The notes beneath the pieces were generated by a model, which did not search any database, had not been told where the DNA came from, and was given only the letters and a program-made list of their open reading frames with translations. A stretch of 49,552 bases of DNA from a bacterium CG_4_9_14_3_um_filter_65_15 (GTDB taxonomy: Bacteria; Krumholzibacteriota; Krumholzibacteriia; LZORAL124-64-63). The stretch covers positions 1-49,552 of the forward strand of contig PFVX01000063.1 in NCBI GenBank assembly GCA_002790835.1, written 5' to 3'. The position numbers and the translations under genes were made by a program. Below, in pieces: positions 9,447 to 18,743 of the stretch. Within the stretch, counting starts at the first letter, position 1. Every line of letters begins with the position of its first letter.

Positions 9447-12400
9447 ATGGCATCGCACCGCAGCAGGATTTCCGTTTGGATGGGGGTGGCCGCTCTGGCG
9501 GCGACCTTCTTTGCTCATTTCGTCCAGGCCGCACCGGCCGACCCCCTGTTTTCGGCCCTGAGGGATTCATTCAACGCCCAGGTGGCCGACCGACGCTACG
9601 ACGCCGCCGTCGCCTCATCGCGCCGGTTGGTGGCGGGACTTGACAGCCTCGCCGTCGAATCGACCGCTCCTTCGGACCTGGCTTCCGGTCTGGAAATGCT
9701 GGCGCGCAGCCTGCGCTTGTCGGGCAAGTCGCGGAGCGAGGAAACCCTGGCGATCGCCCGACGCGCCGAGGCCCTCTGCCGAAACCATCCGGAAATCGAC
9801 GCCGACGTCCGGGCCGGCTGTTTCAACACCCTGGGCTTGATTCACTTTCAGCGCTCCGAATCCGATCCCGCCCTGGCGCTGTTCCGGGAGGCGACGGAAA
9901 TCTGGCGGGAAGAACGCGGGAGCCAGGATCAGCGGGTAGCCACCGGGCTGAACAACCAGGGCCTCGTCCTCGAAGAGATCGGGCGGGATGTCGAGGCCAA
10001 GGAAGCGCTGGAGCAGGCGGCGGACATCTACCGGACGCGCCGAGATGAACCGTCCTACCGGGCCAAGCTGGCCCAGACCACCATGGCCCTGGCCAAGCTG
10101 GACATCAAGCTCGGCGACTACGACGAGGGCCTGCGGCGCGGGGAATCCTCGGTCGCCGTCTATCGGGAACAATTCGGGCCGGACGACGCGCGGGTCGGAT
10201 CCGCCCTCGCCGATCTCGGGGCCCTGGCGCGAACCACCGGTGAACTCGACCGGGCCCAGCAACTCTACGACAAGGCCATCGCAATCCTGGTTGCCGGTTA
10301 CGGACCCCGCCATCCGGAAGTGGGCCGGATCCTCAACAATCTCGGCAATGTCCACGCCGATCTGGGGAACATCGCCGCGGCCAGGGATTGTTTCGAACGC
10401 GCCCTGGCCATCACCGAAGAGCAGGAAGGGCCGGACTCCCCTCGCACGGGGGTCCGTTTGCTGAACCTGGGGTCGATCATGTTCGAGCTCGGGGACGGGC
10501 AGTTGGCGCTGGCCCACCTTCGCCGGGTGGAATCCATCTTCCAGTCCCGGCTCGGCCCGGACCATCTCTACATGGGATACGCCAGCGAGGAACTGGGTCA
10601 TGCCCTGGCCGCCCTGGAGGGACCGGAAGCGGGCATATCCCGGATCGAGGCCGCCCGCGCCATCTTTGAGGCCAAACTGGGGTCGGATCATCTCGCCGTG
10701 GCCGAAATCGACAACCAGTTGGGGGAATGGGCGACCGACCTGGGCAAGCTCGATGAGGCGGCCCGCCACCTGGACAAGGCCCGGGCCAGCGTGGATCGCA
10801 TCTTTCCCGCGGGGCACCCCCTGCTCCTCGAAATCCTGATCAACCAGGCACGGGTAGCCCGGCTGGGCAATGACGCCGGAGCTGCTCTGACCATTCTGGA
10901 AAATGCAGCGCCCCTGGGCCAAACCCTGCTGGGGTCCGACCACCCCGCCATGGCCCGGCTCAAGCGCGAAAGAGGGTTGGCCCAGCACCGACTCGGGCGC
11001 GATTCCGATGCCCTGAAATCCACCCTGGCCGCCGAAGAGATCAGCCGCCGGAATTTCATCCTGGCCGCCAGCGCCTTTGAGGAATCCCGGGCGCTCGTGC
11101 TGGCCGAACGCCGGCTGGTGGGGTTGGACGACGGCATCACGTACTGCCTTTCCTCCCCCTCGCAGGCGGGAAAAAGCGAAGACGTGGTCGCGCTGTGGGG
11201 GCAGATCATTCGCTCACGCGGCCTCGTCCAGGAAATCATGGCTCGCCGCCGGCGTGATTCCGGAGACCGCCTTCGTGGCGCCGTTACCGACCTGGCCGAC
11301 AGCCTGCGGCTGGCCGCCCGGGATCTGGCCCAGTTGGCCATCGCCGGACCCGGTGAGATGGATCCCGCAAGCTATTCCGTCGAACTGGACAGGGCGCGGG
11401 CCCGCTGGGACGACCTGGATCGCAGGCTGGGGGTGGTCTACCGCGACCACGTTTCCGACTCTTTCCTGCGGACCATCGACCTGGACGATGTGCGCGCAGG
11501 AATGCACGGCTCCGAGGCCCTCGTGTCCTACAAGATGTTCCGATCCGAGGGGCGGGAGAATGGGATGGTCGCAGTGGTCCTGGACTCCGCAACCGCTGCT
11601 CCGCGCCTCGTCGACCTGGGACCCGCTGCGGTCATTGAAGAGCGCGTTGCGGCGTGGTTGCGGGACCTGGCGGGATCGGCCGACTCACCGACCATCGGCG
11701 AGAAAACATACCGGGTCTCCGGCAGGGGTGTCGCCCACCTCGTCTGGGACTCCCTGGGCCTGGCGCCCGACCTGCAAAACGTGGTCGTCGTCCCCGACGG
11801 AGTTCTCAACCTGATCGATTTCCAGACCCTTCCGCGGGGGGAAGACGGCTACCTCATCGACGGCGCGACCCTGGTCAAACTGCTCGGTTCCGAACGAGAC
11901 CTGGTCAAGGGACAGGATTCTCCGCCGAGCAGATCCTTGCTCGTCATGGGCGGCGCCGACTTCGGCGCTCTCCCGCAGGAATATCCAGCCGTCCATCCCA
12001 CCCGGGCGGGACCGTTCGGAGCCCTCCGATTCACCGCCCTGCCGGGGTCGCGGCAGGAAGCCGAAACCGTCGCCGACCTGTGGCGCACGCTCGAGGCCGG
12101 CGAGGTGTTGTGCCTGACCGGTGCGCAGGCCAGCGAGGCCGCCTTCAAAATGAACGCGCCCCGGTTCGACATCGCCCACCTCGCCACCCACGGTTTCTTC
12201 CTGGATCGGACCGCCCCGCAGGGGTCTTCCACCACCCGGGGGGTGGGCCTGGTCGGGCCCGACACGGCGTCGGCGACCGTTTCCCACGAGCCCTTGAATC
12301 CCCTTCTCCTGGCCGGACTTGCCTTTGCCGGGGCCAACCGGGACCCCATCGGCGACAGCCCGGAAGACGGGATCCTGACCGCCTATGAAGTCGCCGCCAT

Positions 12401-12779
12401 GGATCTGGACCGGATGGCCCTGGCCGTCCTGTCGGCGTGTCGCAGCGGAGCGGGAACGATTCGTGACGGGGAAGGCATCATGGGGCTGCGCAGGGCCTTC
12501 GCCACGGCGGGAGTTCCCAACCTGCTGATGGCCCTGTATCCGGTTCGCGACGATGTGGCCTCGGCCTGGACGCGGCGATTCTACGCTTTCTTCCTGAACG
12601 ATCGGGGGGGGGTGCATGAAGCAACTCGCGCCGCTTCCCGGGAAATCCTGGCCGAGCGGAGGCGGAATCATCTTTCCGACCATCCTGCGTTCTGGTCGCC
12701 GTTCGTGGCCGTCGGACCCGGAGTTGTCGGAACCTCAGCGCGGGTTGGCCAGATCGATGCGCCTGACCCAGATCGCTGA
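9447..12779 (+). CDS. Exported TPR-CHAT domain protein (caspase-like)
   Basis: An 1,110-aa protein with an N-terminal signal peptide (about residues 1-28), a long series of tetratricopeptide repeats (about 40-540, for example LNNLGNVHADLGNIAAARDC), a helical linker and a C-terminal CHAT domain (about 780-1095). The CHAT dyad is intact: His915 in HLATHGFF and Cys998 in LSACRSG. CHAT proteins are caspase-family cysteine peptidases (separase relatives), often switched on through their TPR part. Export to the periplasm or surface is inferred from the signal peptide. The ribosome site is weak. Its 3' end overlaps by 45 bases the oppositely oriented Ser/Thr kinase gene, tying it physically to the sigma factor-kinase pair. 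Confidence 0.9.
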   Translation: MASHRSRISVWMGVAALAATFFAHFVQAAPADPLFSALRDSFNAQVADRRYDAAVASSRRLVAGLDSLAVESTAPSDLASGLEMLARSLRLSGKSRSEETLAIARRAEALCRNHPEIDADVRAGCFNTLGLIHFQRSESDPALALFREATEIWREERGSQDQRVATGLNNQGLVLEEIGRDVEAKEALEQAADIYRTRRDEPSYRAKLAQTTMALAKLDIKLGDYDEGLRRGESSVAVYREQFGPDDARVGSALADLGALARTTGELDRAQQLYDKAIAILVAGYGPRHPEVGRILNNLGNVHADLGNIAAARDCFERALAITEEQEGPDSPRTGVRLLNLGSIMFELGDGQLALAHLRRVESIFQSRLGPDHLYMGYASEELGHALAALEGPEAGISRIEAARAIFEAKLGSDHLAVAEIDNQLGEWATDLGKLDEAARHLDKARASVDRIFPAGHPLLLEILINQARVARLGNDAGAALTILENAAPLGQTLLGSDHPAMARLKRERGLAQHRLGRDSDALKSTLAAEEISRRNFILAASAFEESRALVLAERRLVGLDDGITYCLSSPSQAGKSEDVVALWGQIIRSRGLVQEIMARRRRDSGDRLRGAVTDLADSLRLAARDLAQLAIAGPGEMDPASYSVELDRARARWDDLDRRLGVVYRDHVSDSFLRTIDLDDVRAGMHGSEALVSYKMFRSEGRENGMVAVVLDSATAAPRLVDLGPAAVIEERVAAWLRDLAGSADSPTIGEKTYRVSGRGVAHLVWDSLGLAPDLQNVVVVPDGVLNLIDFQTLPRGEDGYLIDGATLVKLLGSERDLVKGQDSPPSRSLLVMGGADFGALPQEYPAVHPTRAGPFGALRFTALPGSRQEAETVADLWRTLEAGEVLCLTGAQASEAAFKMNAPRFDIAHLATHGFFLDRTAPQGSSTTRGVGLVGPDTASATVSHEPLNPLLLAGLAFAGANRDPIGDSPEDGILTAYEVAAMDLDRMALAVLSACRSGAGTIRDGEGIMGLRRAFATAGVPNLLMALYPVRDDVASAWTRRFYAFFLNDRGGVHEATRAASREILAERRRNHLSDHPAFWSPFVAVGPGVVGTSARVGQIDAPDPDR

Positions 12780-14432
12780 CCCCTTGGTTTTGCGGAACGC
12801 GGCCAGGGCGCGCTCGGCGCGGGCGATGCGACTGGAATCCGCACCGGCGGTCACCGTCGACGGATCGGGAGCGAGAATCCCCACGCCCCGGAGACGATCG
12901 GTCTGCGCGGATGGAATCCGGTAGGCGAACTGGACCTGATCTCCCTGGGCCGGCGGCGGAACATCGGCCAGAAACTCCTCCAGCAACGGCAGGGGATCCG
13001 GACTTCCCACCACCAGGAAATGCTCCTGCCCGCCCGCGCTGGAAACCGTCCAGGCATAGGGTTCCCCCTCGCGCCCGACCGGCAACCGCGTGGTCCCCGC
13101 GGGCAGGGGGCCGGCCTTGACCTTGTCCGACGAGGGATACAGCAGGAAGACGTTCCCCGTGTCGTCCTCATTGAGGACATAGATGTGCAGGGGCTGGTTC
13201 GCTTCGAGGTTCAGGAAGAGGCGATCCCCTGGACGCACCAGGGAGCCGGGGTCCAGCACACGGGGCGGGCTCGCCGAGGCGAGGTACATCGACGCCGTCG
13301 CGACGATGGGCAGGGGCGCCGGAGGCCGGATCACCTCCCGGTACAACAGGCCCGAGAGGATGAGCAAGACCAGGACGGGAACGAGGGCCTTGGCCAACAC
13401 CGCGGAAAATTCCGGCCGCTTGCCGGCCGAGCCGCGCTCAACCGGTTTTTTCGCATCCGACCAGTCGATCAGGGCCTGCAGGCATTCATCCGCCGACCGA
13501 TAGCGCCCGGCGGGGTCGAGGCAGGTCGCCCGCTCGACGATGCCCAGGAAGCCTTCATCCAGATCCGGACGTCGGCGGCGAAGAGGAGAAACGCTCCCTC
13601 CCGCAGCATGGGATCGCAGATCCTCCAGGCTGGCCCCGGTCAACGGGTAGGACCCGCTGACCATATGATCCAGCATCACACCCAGGCCGTAGATGTCTCC
13701 CGCCGCGGACGGTTGCCCGCCGCCCAGCACCACCGGATCACAATAGAGCGGCGTGCCCCGAGCGGGATAGCCGTCCCCTTCCCCCGGGTGGGGAACACCG
13801 ATGCCCAGATCCATCAGCAGGATGCGCCCGTCGTACTCGCACATCACGTTGGCCGGTTTGAGATCCCGGTGCAGGATGCCCGCCTGGTGAATGGCCACCA
13901 GGGCCCGGCAGATCTCGATTCCGATGGCGACGGCCTGGCGTTCACTGCGCAGCCCCTGCGTCGCCAGCACCCGGTCCAGGGTGTGGCCCGTGATGAGTTC
14001 CATCCAGAACCCGGCGCGTCCATCCTGGATATCGGCGCCATAGATGGTCACGATGTTCGGATGATCCAGGGCCGCCAGGCGCCGGGCCTCATCCAGGGCG
14101 GTCGGCCCCGCATCGTGCGCGGACCCGGCCAGGACCTTCAGGGCGACTTCCCGTTGCAGATGGGGGTCGAGAGCACGATAGACCACGCCGTCGGTGCCGC
14201 TGCCCAGGATTTCCAGCAGCTCGAGATGTCCCCAGCGCAGGGGTTCCTGCCCGGCATCGGTCCTCGCCAGGGGCATGTGGACCCGGCTGTAATATTCCGC
14301 GATTTTCGCGATGGAGGCCAAAGGGGTCGGGCTGTCGGAGCGGGCTGCGAGGTCGGAATCCGATTCCTCGGCCCGGAGCTTGTCCGCGATGCTCAGGCTC
14401 ATCTGCAGGAGATCGTGCGGTTGGTTACTCAT
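12735..14432 (-). CDS. Membrane Ser/Thr protein kinase with DUF4384-like C-terminal domain
   Basis: A 565-aa Hanks-type kinase. Visible motifs: glycine loop GSGTDGVV (77-84), Lys99 in VALKVL, HRDLKPAN (188-195) and DLG (208-210) in place of the usual DFG. A single transmembrane segment lies at about 347-364. The outer part (about 375-560) resembles DUF4384 (GDRLFLNLEANQPLHIYVLN), a beta domain often attached to kinases and CHAT proteins; it may sense an external signal. The start ATG overlaps the stop of the sigma factor gene by eight bases (ATGAGTAA), so the two are coupled. The last 45 bases lie over the 3' end of the CHAT gene. Kinase activity is expected because catalytic residues are present. 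Confidence 0.93.
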   Translation of the reverse strand: MSNQPHDLLQMSLSIADKLRAEESDSDLAARSDSPTPLASIAKIAEYYSRVHMPLARTDAGQEPLRWGHLELLEILGSGTDGVVYRALDPHLQREVALKVLAGSAHDAGPTALDEARRLAALDHPNIVTIYGADIQDGRAGFWMELITGHTLDRVLATQGLRSERQAVAIGIEICRALVAIHQAGILHRDLKPANVMCEYDGRILLMDLGIGVPHPGEGDGYPARGTPLYCDPVVLGGGQPSAAGDIYGLGVMLDHMVSGSYPLTGASLEDLRSHAAGGSVSPLRRRRPDLDEGFLGIVERATCLDPAGRYRSADECLQALIDWSDAKKPVERGSAGKRPEFSAVLAKALVPVLVLLILSGLLYREVIRPPAPLPIVATASMYLASASPPRVLDPGSLVRPGDRLFLNLEANQPLHIYVLNEDDTGNVFLLYPSSDKVKAGPLPAGTTRLPVGREGEPYAWTVSSAGGQEHFLVVGSPDPLPLLEEFLADVPPPAQGDQVQFAYRIPSAQTDRLRGVGILAPDPSTVTAGADSSRIARAERALAAFRKTKGSAIWVRRIDLANPR

Positions 14433-15024
14433 CGCCCATCACCTGGGCCAGCTTGGCCAGCGCCCTTCCGACCGCCATCCGGGCGGCATCCGGAGTTGGT
14501 TTGCCGAGGATCCCGGCCAGTTCGGCATAACCGATCCCCAGTTCGATCCGCCCCACCACCGCCGCCTGATCCCCTGTCGGCAGAGTGGACAGCGCGCGGT
14601 CGTATCGCTCCAGGGTGTCCCGACCGATGAGATCTTCCAGCGGGTTCGGCGCCCGGTCTCCCGGTTCCAACGCACCCGACTCCAGGGGCGCCATGAGGTC
14701 CGGGCGCCGCGCGACGTCCCGAATCCGGTTCAAGATGGCCGTGCGCAGGTAGACCGGGAAAGCCCCTTCGTTCACGGCCTGGATGCTGGAAAGGTTGTCC
14801 ATGGTGCGCAGCAGGCTGTCCTGGACCAGATCCTCGGTATCCAGAAGGCCGCGCGCGTGGCGGGGCAGACGCCCCCGCGCCCAGCGCATCATCCGCGGAA
14901 GCATGCGGGCGCACAATTCGTCGAGAGAAGCGGAATCGCCTTGCCGGGATCTTGCCACCAGTTCGTGGGTGGAAAGCAGATCCTGATTCGTGGGGTTGCC
15001 CGAACCGGGGTCCCTGCTGGTCAT
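14425..15024 (-). CDS. ECF-type RNA polymerase sigma factor
   Basis: A 199-aa sigma-70 family protein: region 2 with ARGLLDTEDLVQDSLLRTM (core binding and -10 recognition) and a C-terminal region 4 helix-turn-helix (IGYAELAGILGKPTPDAARM). No region 1 or 3 is present, as in extracytoplasmic-function factors of the group partnered with Ser/Thr kinases. The ATG at 15024 is preferred over an upstream extension because an AGGGA ribosome site precedes it and the extension is low-complexity. No anti-sigma factor is nearby; the coupled kinase gene is the likely regulator, by phosphorylation of the sigma factor, as known for other kinase-linked ECF groups. That link is inferred from gene order. Confidence 0.88.
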   Translation of the reverse strand: MTSRDPGSGNPTNQDLLSTHELVARSRQGDSASLDELCARMLPRMMRWARGRLPRHARGLLDTEDLVQDSLLRTMDNLSSIQAVNEGAFPVYLRTAILNRIRDVARRPDLMAPLESGALEPGDRAPNPLEDLIGRDTLERYDRALSTLPTGDQAAVVGRIELGIGYAELAGILGKPTPDAARMAVGRALAKLAQVMGDE

Positions 15025-15165
15025 CCTCGATCCCTGCCCACTCGACGGACCGCGCCAACGAACAACCGCCCCGCATGTAGCCCAATCCCCCACCGTCTAT
15101 TCTTAAGAGACGGGCCAGTGCGGAAAACCGAACAGGAATCCATCAACATCAGCTTTCCGCCCGGA

Positions 15166-16518
15166 TCACCCACGGAGGAACCGGGCCACCAGGTTTCCCA
15201 AAACCGTGCGGCGATAGGCCGCGGATGCGCGCACGTCGTCAATGGGCGTGATCTCATCGGCGGCCAGAGCGGCGGCCTCGTCGGCCAGATTCGGCGCGGA
15301 AATGGCGCGACCCTCCAGCCAGGCGGTGGTCCGGGGCAGCAGCGCGATGGTCGGGGCCACGCTGCCGGCGACCAGGCGCACGTCGCGCAAGCTCCCCTGT
15401 CCGTCGATGCGGGCGCACGCGGCCAGATTCACCCGCGCAATGGACTGGGCCCGTCGCGTGCCCGCCTTGAAAAAGGCCTGCCGCAGGTCAGGGGCCGGCG
15501 TGGGCAAATCCACCGCGGCGATCAACTCGTCGGGACGGCAGTCGCAGTCACGGTATCCGCGGTAGAACTCCGTCACCGGAACCCGGCGTTCGCCTTGGCG
15601 CGAGACCAGCACCACGACACCGGCCAAAGCCGCCAGCGCCGGCACCAGGTCCGCGCCCGGCGAGGCGTTGGCCAGGTTGCCGCCCACGGTGCCCATGTTC
15701 TGCACCGCCGGTGCGCCCACCAAGCGGGCGGCCTCAGCCATGGCGGGCCAGATCCGCGTAACATCCGGTGAGTCAATGAGGTCACTGTAGCTCGTCGCCG
15801 ATCCGATGCGGACCCCCGCCGCGGTGACCTCGATTCCCCGCAGTTCCTGCAGGCACGAGACATCAAGCACCCGGTCGGGCACGGGCAGGCCCGCGTTGAA
15901 GGCGGCCATCAGGTCGGTCCCGCCGGCCAGGATGGTGCACGGCCCTGCGGCCCGATCAGCCAAAGCCTGGTCGAGCCGGTCGGGGATGAGTACATGAACC
16001 GCATCGTCGGGCGCCGGGACCGGCAGACCGGATCCGTCGACCGGCGCCGGGGCGTCGACGACCGGGACGCCCGCGGCGAGCTGCACCGCCTCGATCACCC
16101 GACCGTATCCCGTGCAGCGGCACAGGTTGCCGGCCAGCCCTTCACGGATTTCTGTTTCGGTGGGCTGCGGCGACGCGTTCAGCAAAGCCCGCGAGGCCAT
16201 CAGCAACCCCGGCGTGCAGAACCCGCACTGGACCCCGCCCGTTTCCACGAACGCGGCCTGCAGCGGGTCGGGATGATCGCGATCGCCCAGTCCCTCGATG
16301 GTCACGATGCCGCGGCCGTGGGCCTGGAAGACCGGCATCTGGCAGGCGTTCATGAGGCGGCCGTCGACGTGCACGGCGCAGGCGCCGCACTCGCCCTCGC
16401 CGCAGCCTTCCTTGGTTCCGGTCAGGCCCAGATCCTCGCGCAGGACGTCCAGGAGGCGGCGCATGGGCCGCACGTCCAGCTCCCGCCGCTGGCCGTTGAC
16501 GGTGCAGACGATCTTCAC
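15166..16518 (-). CDS. Molybdenum hydroxylase 2Fe-2S/FAD fusion subunit
   Basis: A 450-aa electron-transfer subunit of a xanthine dehydrogenase family enzyme. Residues 1-155 hold two 2Fe-2S clusters: a plant-type site (EGCGEGECGAC...C) and a C-terminal site (CGFCTPG ... CRCTGYG). Residues about 175-450 form the FAD domain with ILAGGTDLM and NMGTVGGNLANASPGADL. In most three-subunit enzymes these parts are separate proteins; here they are fused, as in XdhA of two-subunit bacterial xanthine dehydrogenases. It starts with GTG, overlapping the previous stop by four bases (GTGA). It is the last gene of a five-gene leftward operon and pairs naturally with the molybdenum subunit just upstream. Confidence 0.93.
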   Translation of the reverse strand: MKIVCTVNGQRRELDVRPMRRLLDVLREDLGLTGTKEGCGEGECGACAVHVDGRLMNACQMPVFQAHGRGIVTIEGLGDRDHPDPLQAAFVETGGVQCGFCTPGLLMASRALLNASPQPTETEIREGLAGNLCRCTGYGRVIEAVQLAAGVPVVDAPAPVDGSGLPVPAPDDAVHVLIPDRLDQALADRAAGPCTILAGGTDLMAAFNAGLPVPDRVLDVSCLQELRGIEVTAAGVRIGSATSYSDLIDSPDVTRIWPAMAEAARLVGAPAVQNMGTVGGNLANASPGADLVPALAALAGVVVLVSRQGERRVPVTEFYRGYRDCDCRPDELIAAVDLPTPAPDLRQAFFKAGTRRAQSIARVNLAACARIDGQGSLRDVRLVAGSVAPTIALLPRTTAWLEGRAISAPNLADEAAALAADEITPIDDVRASAAYRRTVLGNLVARFLRG

Positions 16519-18743
16519 GGCTGCAACTCCTGCAGGTGCGCCAGCAGTCGGTCCGGCGTCATGGGGATGAAATCGGGCGCGGTGCCCAGGGCGTGTTCCA
16601 CCGCCGCGGCCAACGCCGGAGCGCCGCCGTTCATGGGCAGTTCGCCCAGACCCTTGGAGCCGTACGCGCCGCGGGGCGAAGGCTCCTCAGCCAGTTTCAC
16701 CGTGTACGCGGGCGCATCCAGACAGGTGGGGATGATGTAGGTGGCCAGACGGTCGTTGAGGTAGCGTCCGCCGTCGAGGCGGACCTCTTCCAGATAGGCC
16801 CAGGCCAGGCTCTGCAGCATGCCGCCTTCGATCTGGCCCACGCACAGCACCGGGTTGATGGCCTTGCCGATCTCCGCCACCACCGTCACACGTTCGGGGC
16901 GGATCTCCCAGGTGTCGGTGTCCACCGCCGTTTCCACCACCGTGGCCATCCAGGCGTAGCCCTGGTAGGCATCGCCGTGGTGGTGCTGCTGGTCCCAGCG
17001 GATGGACGAATCGGGTTCGTAGCGGCCCTCCCCCACCAGGGGTTCGCCCGCCGCCGCCCGTGCGGACCACGCCGCTCGGGCATCGGTACCGTGGGCATCG
17101 GTACCGTGGGTCAGCGCCTGTTCGGCGAGATCACCGCACGCCTGCACCAGGACTTTGCCCACCACCATGGTGGTGCGCGAGGCGACCGTCGGCCCGCTGT
17201 CGGGAACGGCGCCGGTATCTGGCTGGTGGTAATGCACCGCTTCGAGGGGCAGGCCCAGGGCCTCGGCGGCGATGGCCGGCAGGACGGTCTCGGCGCCCTG
17301 GCCCATCTCCACGCAGCTGCAAAGCACGGTGGCGGTGCCGTCGGCCTCGCCGCGCACGTGGACCACCGCATCGATCTTGTCCTCGCCGTCACCGGTGAAT
17401 CCCGCGCCGTGGTGAACCAGCGAAACGCCGATGCCCCGGCGCTCAGGGCCGGTTGCGGACGCGTTGGCCGCAGCGATCTCCTCGCGCCGATTTTCGTATC
17501 CTGACAGTTCGATGGCCCGTTCCAGCACCAGGGAGGCGGCCGTCCCGCCTTCCGGCAACACCTGGCCGTGGGGCAGGGCGTCGCCCGGCTTCAGGATGCT
17601 GCGCCGGCGCAGGGCGAGGGGATCTTCCCCCAGTTCGCGCGCGATGCGATCCATGTGGCGCTCGGCGGCGAAAATGCTCTGCGGCACGCCGAAGCCGCGA
17701 AACGCCCCGTTGGGCGGAGTGTTGGTCGCCACGGCCCGGCCGCGGATCCGCACCAGCGGGATGTCGTAGGAACCGGCGGCGTGCAGGATGGCCCGCGAAA
17801 GCACCACCGGACTGAGCGTCGTGAAGGCGCCCGCATCGAGCACCACGTCGATGTCAGCAGCCAACAGCCGGCCGCCGGGCGCCACGGCCGTGCGCTGGAT
17901 GGTGCGCGAAGGGTGCCGCTTGGTCGAGGCGATGATGTCCTCGTGGCGCCCATAGATCATGGCCACCTCGCGGCCGCTCGCCATGGCCAGCACCGCCGCC
18001 TGCAGGGCAATGACCGAGGGGTAATCCTCCTTGCCGCCGAAGGCGCCGCCGGTGGGCGCCTGGCGCACCACCAGCCGGTCGCGCTCCAGTCCCAGCGCCC
18101 GCGTCAGGGCGTTGAGCACGTAGAAGGGGCACTGCAGCGAACCCAGGATCTCCACGCCGCCGTCGGGACGCGGGGTGGCCGTCACGCCCTGGGGTTCGAG
18201 ATAGATGTGTTCCTGATACCCGGTGTGGTAGACGCCTTCGATGATCCGGCCCCGGGCCATGGCCGCCGTGAAGGCGTCCATGTCGTCGGGCGCGATGGTG
18301 TAGTCGGCGATGAGGTTGTCCTCACCCCAGATGACGCGATCCCCGCGCAGGGCGTGTTCGATGCTCAGCACCGCCGGCAATTCCTCGATGTCCGGCCGCA
18401 GGGCCGCCAGCGCCCCAGCCAGGGTCGCCGGGTCGGGCGCCGCCACCAGGGCCACGGCCTGGCCGACGAAGGCGACCTCGTCGACCGGGAGCAACGGCAG
18501 ATCCTCGCGGATCATGGCCACCGTATTGGGGCCGGACAAGTCGCCCGCGGTGATCACCACGACCTGCGACCAATCGAAACCGCCGTCGCGGACCAGTCCC
18601 CGCAACCGGCCGCGGGCCACCGGCGAACGCACCGCTCCGCCAAACCAGGCGCCGGGCCGCGGGATATCCGCGATGAATCGCGTGCGCCCGGTAACCTTGT
18701 CCCACGCGTCGCGGCGCGGCAGGGGTTTGCCGACGACCTTCAT
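16515..18743 (-). CDS. Molybdenum hydroxylase large subunit, second enzyme
   Basis: A 742-aa molybdopterin-binding subunit of the xanthine dehydrogenase family. Recognisable parts are an aldehyde oxidase a/b-hammerhead domain (about 1-105), the GGAFGGKED segment near the Mo cofactor, and the catalytic glutamate Glu701 in KGLGELPM near the C-terminus. It would hydroxylate a heterocycle or aldehyde using water; the substrate is not evident. Translation may begin at GTG 18746 or ATG 18743, both overlapping the previous stop (GTGATG); the ATG is reported. A short direct repeat near 17080-17110 encodes a duplicated GTDAHGTDA segment. Together with the fused iron-sulfur/FAD protein downstream it forms a complete enzyme. 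Confidence 0.92.
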   Translation of the reverse strand: MKVVGKPLPRRDAWDKVTGRTRFIADIPRPGAWFGGAVRSPVARGRLRGLVRDGGFDWSQVVVITAGDLSGPNTVAMIREDLPLLPVDEVAFVGQAVALVAAPDPATLAGALAALRPDIEELPAVLSIEHALRGDRVIWGEDNLIADYTIAPDDMDAFTAAMARGRIIEGVYHTGYQEHIYLEPQGVTATPRPDGGVEILGSLQCPFYVLNALTRALGLERDRLVVRQAPTGGAFGGKEDYPSVIALQAAVLAMASGREVAMIYGRHEDIIASTKRHPSRTIQRTAVAPGGRLLAADIDVVLDAGAFTTLSPVVLSRAILHAAGSYDIPLVRIRGRAVATNTPPNGAFRGFGVPQSIFAAERHMDRIARELGEDPLALRRRSILKPGDALPHGQVLPEGGTAASLVLERAIELSGYENRREEIAAANASATGPERRGIGVSLVHHGAGFTGDGEDKIDAVVHVRGEADGTATVLCSCVEMGQGAETVLPAIAAEALGLPLEAVHYHQPDTGAVPDSGPTVASRTTMVVGKVLVQACGDLAEQALTHGTDAHGTDARAAWSARAAAGEPLVGEGRYEPDSSIRWDQQHHHGDAYQGYAWMATVVETAVDTDTWEIRPERVTVVAEIGKAINPVLCVGQIEGGMLQSLAWAYLEEVRLDGGRYLNDRLATYIIPTCLDAPAYTVKLAEEPSPRGAYGSKGLGELPMNGGAPALAAAVEHALGTAPDFIPMTPDRLLAHLQELQP

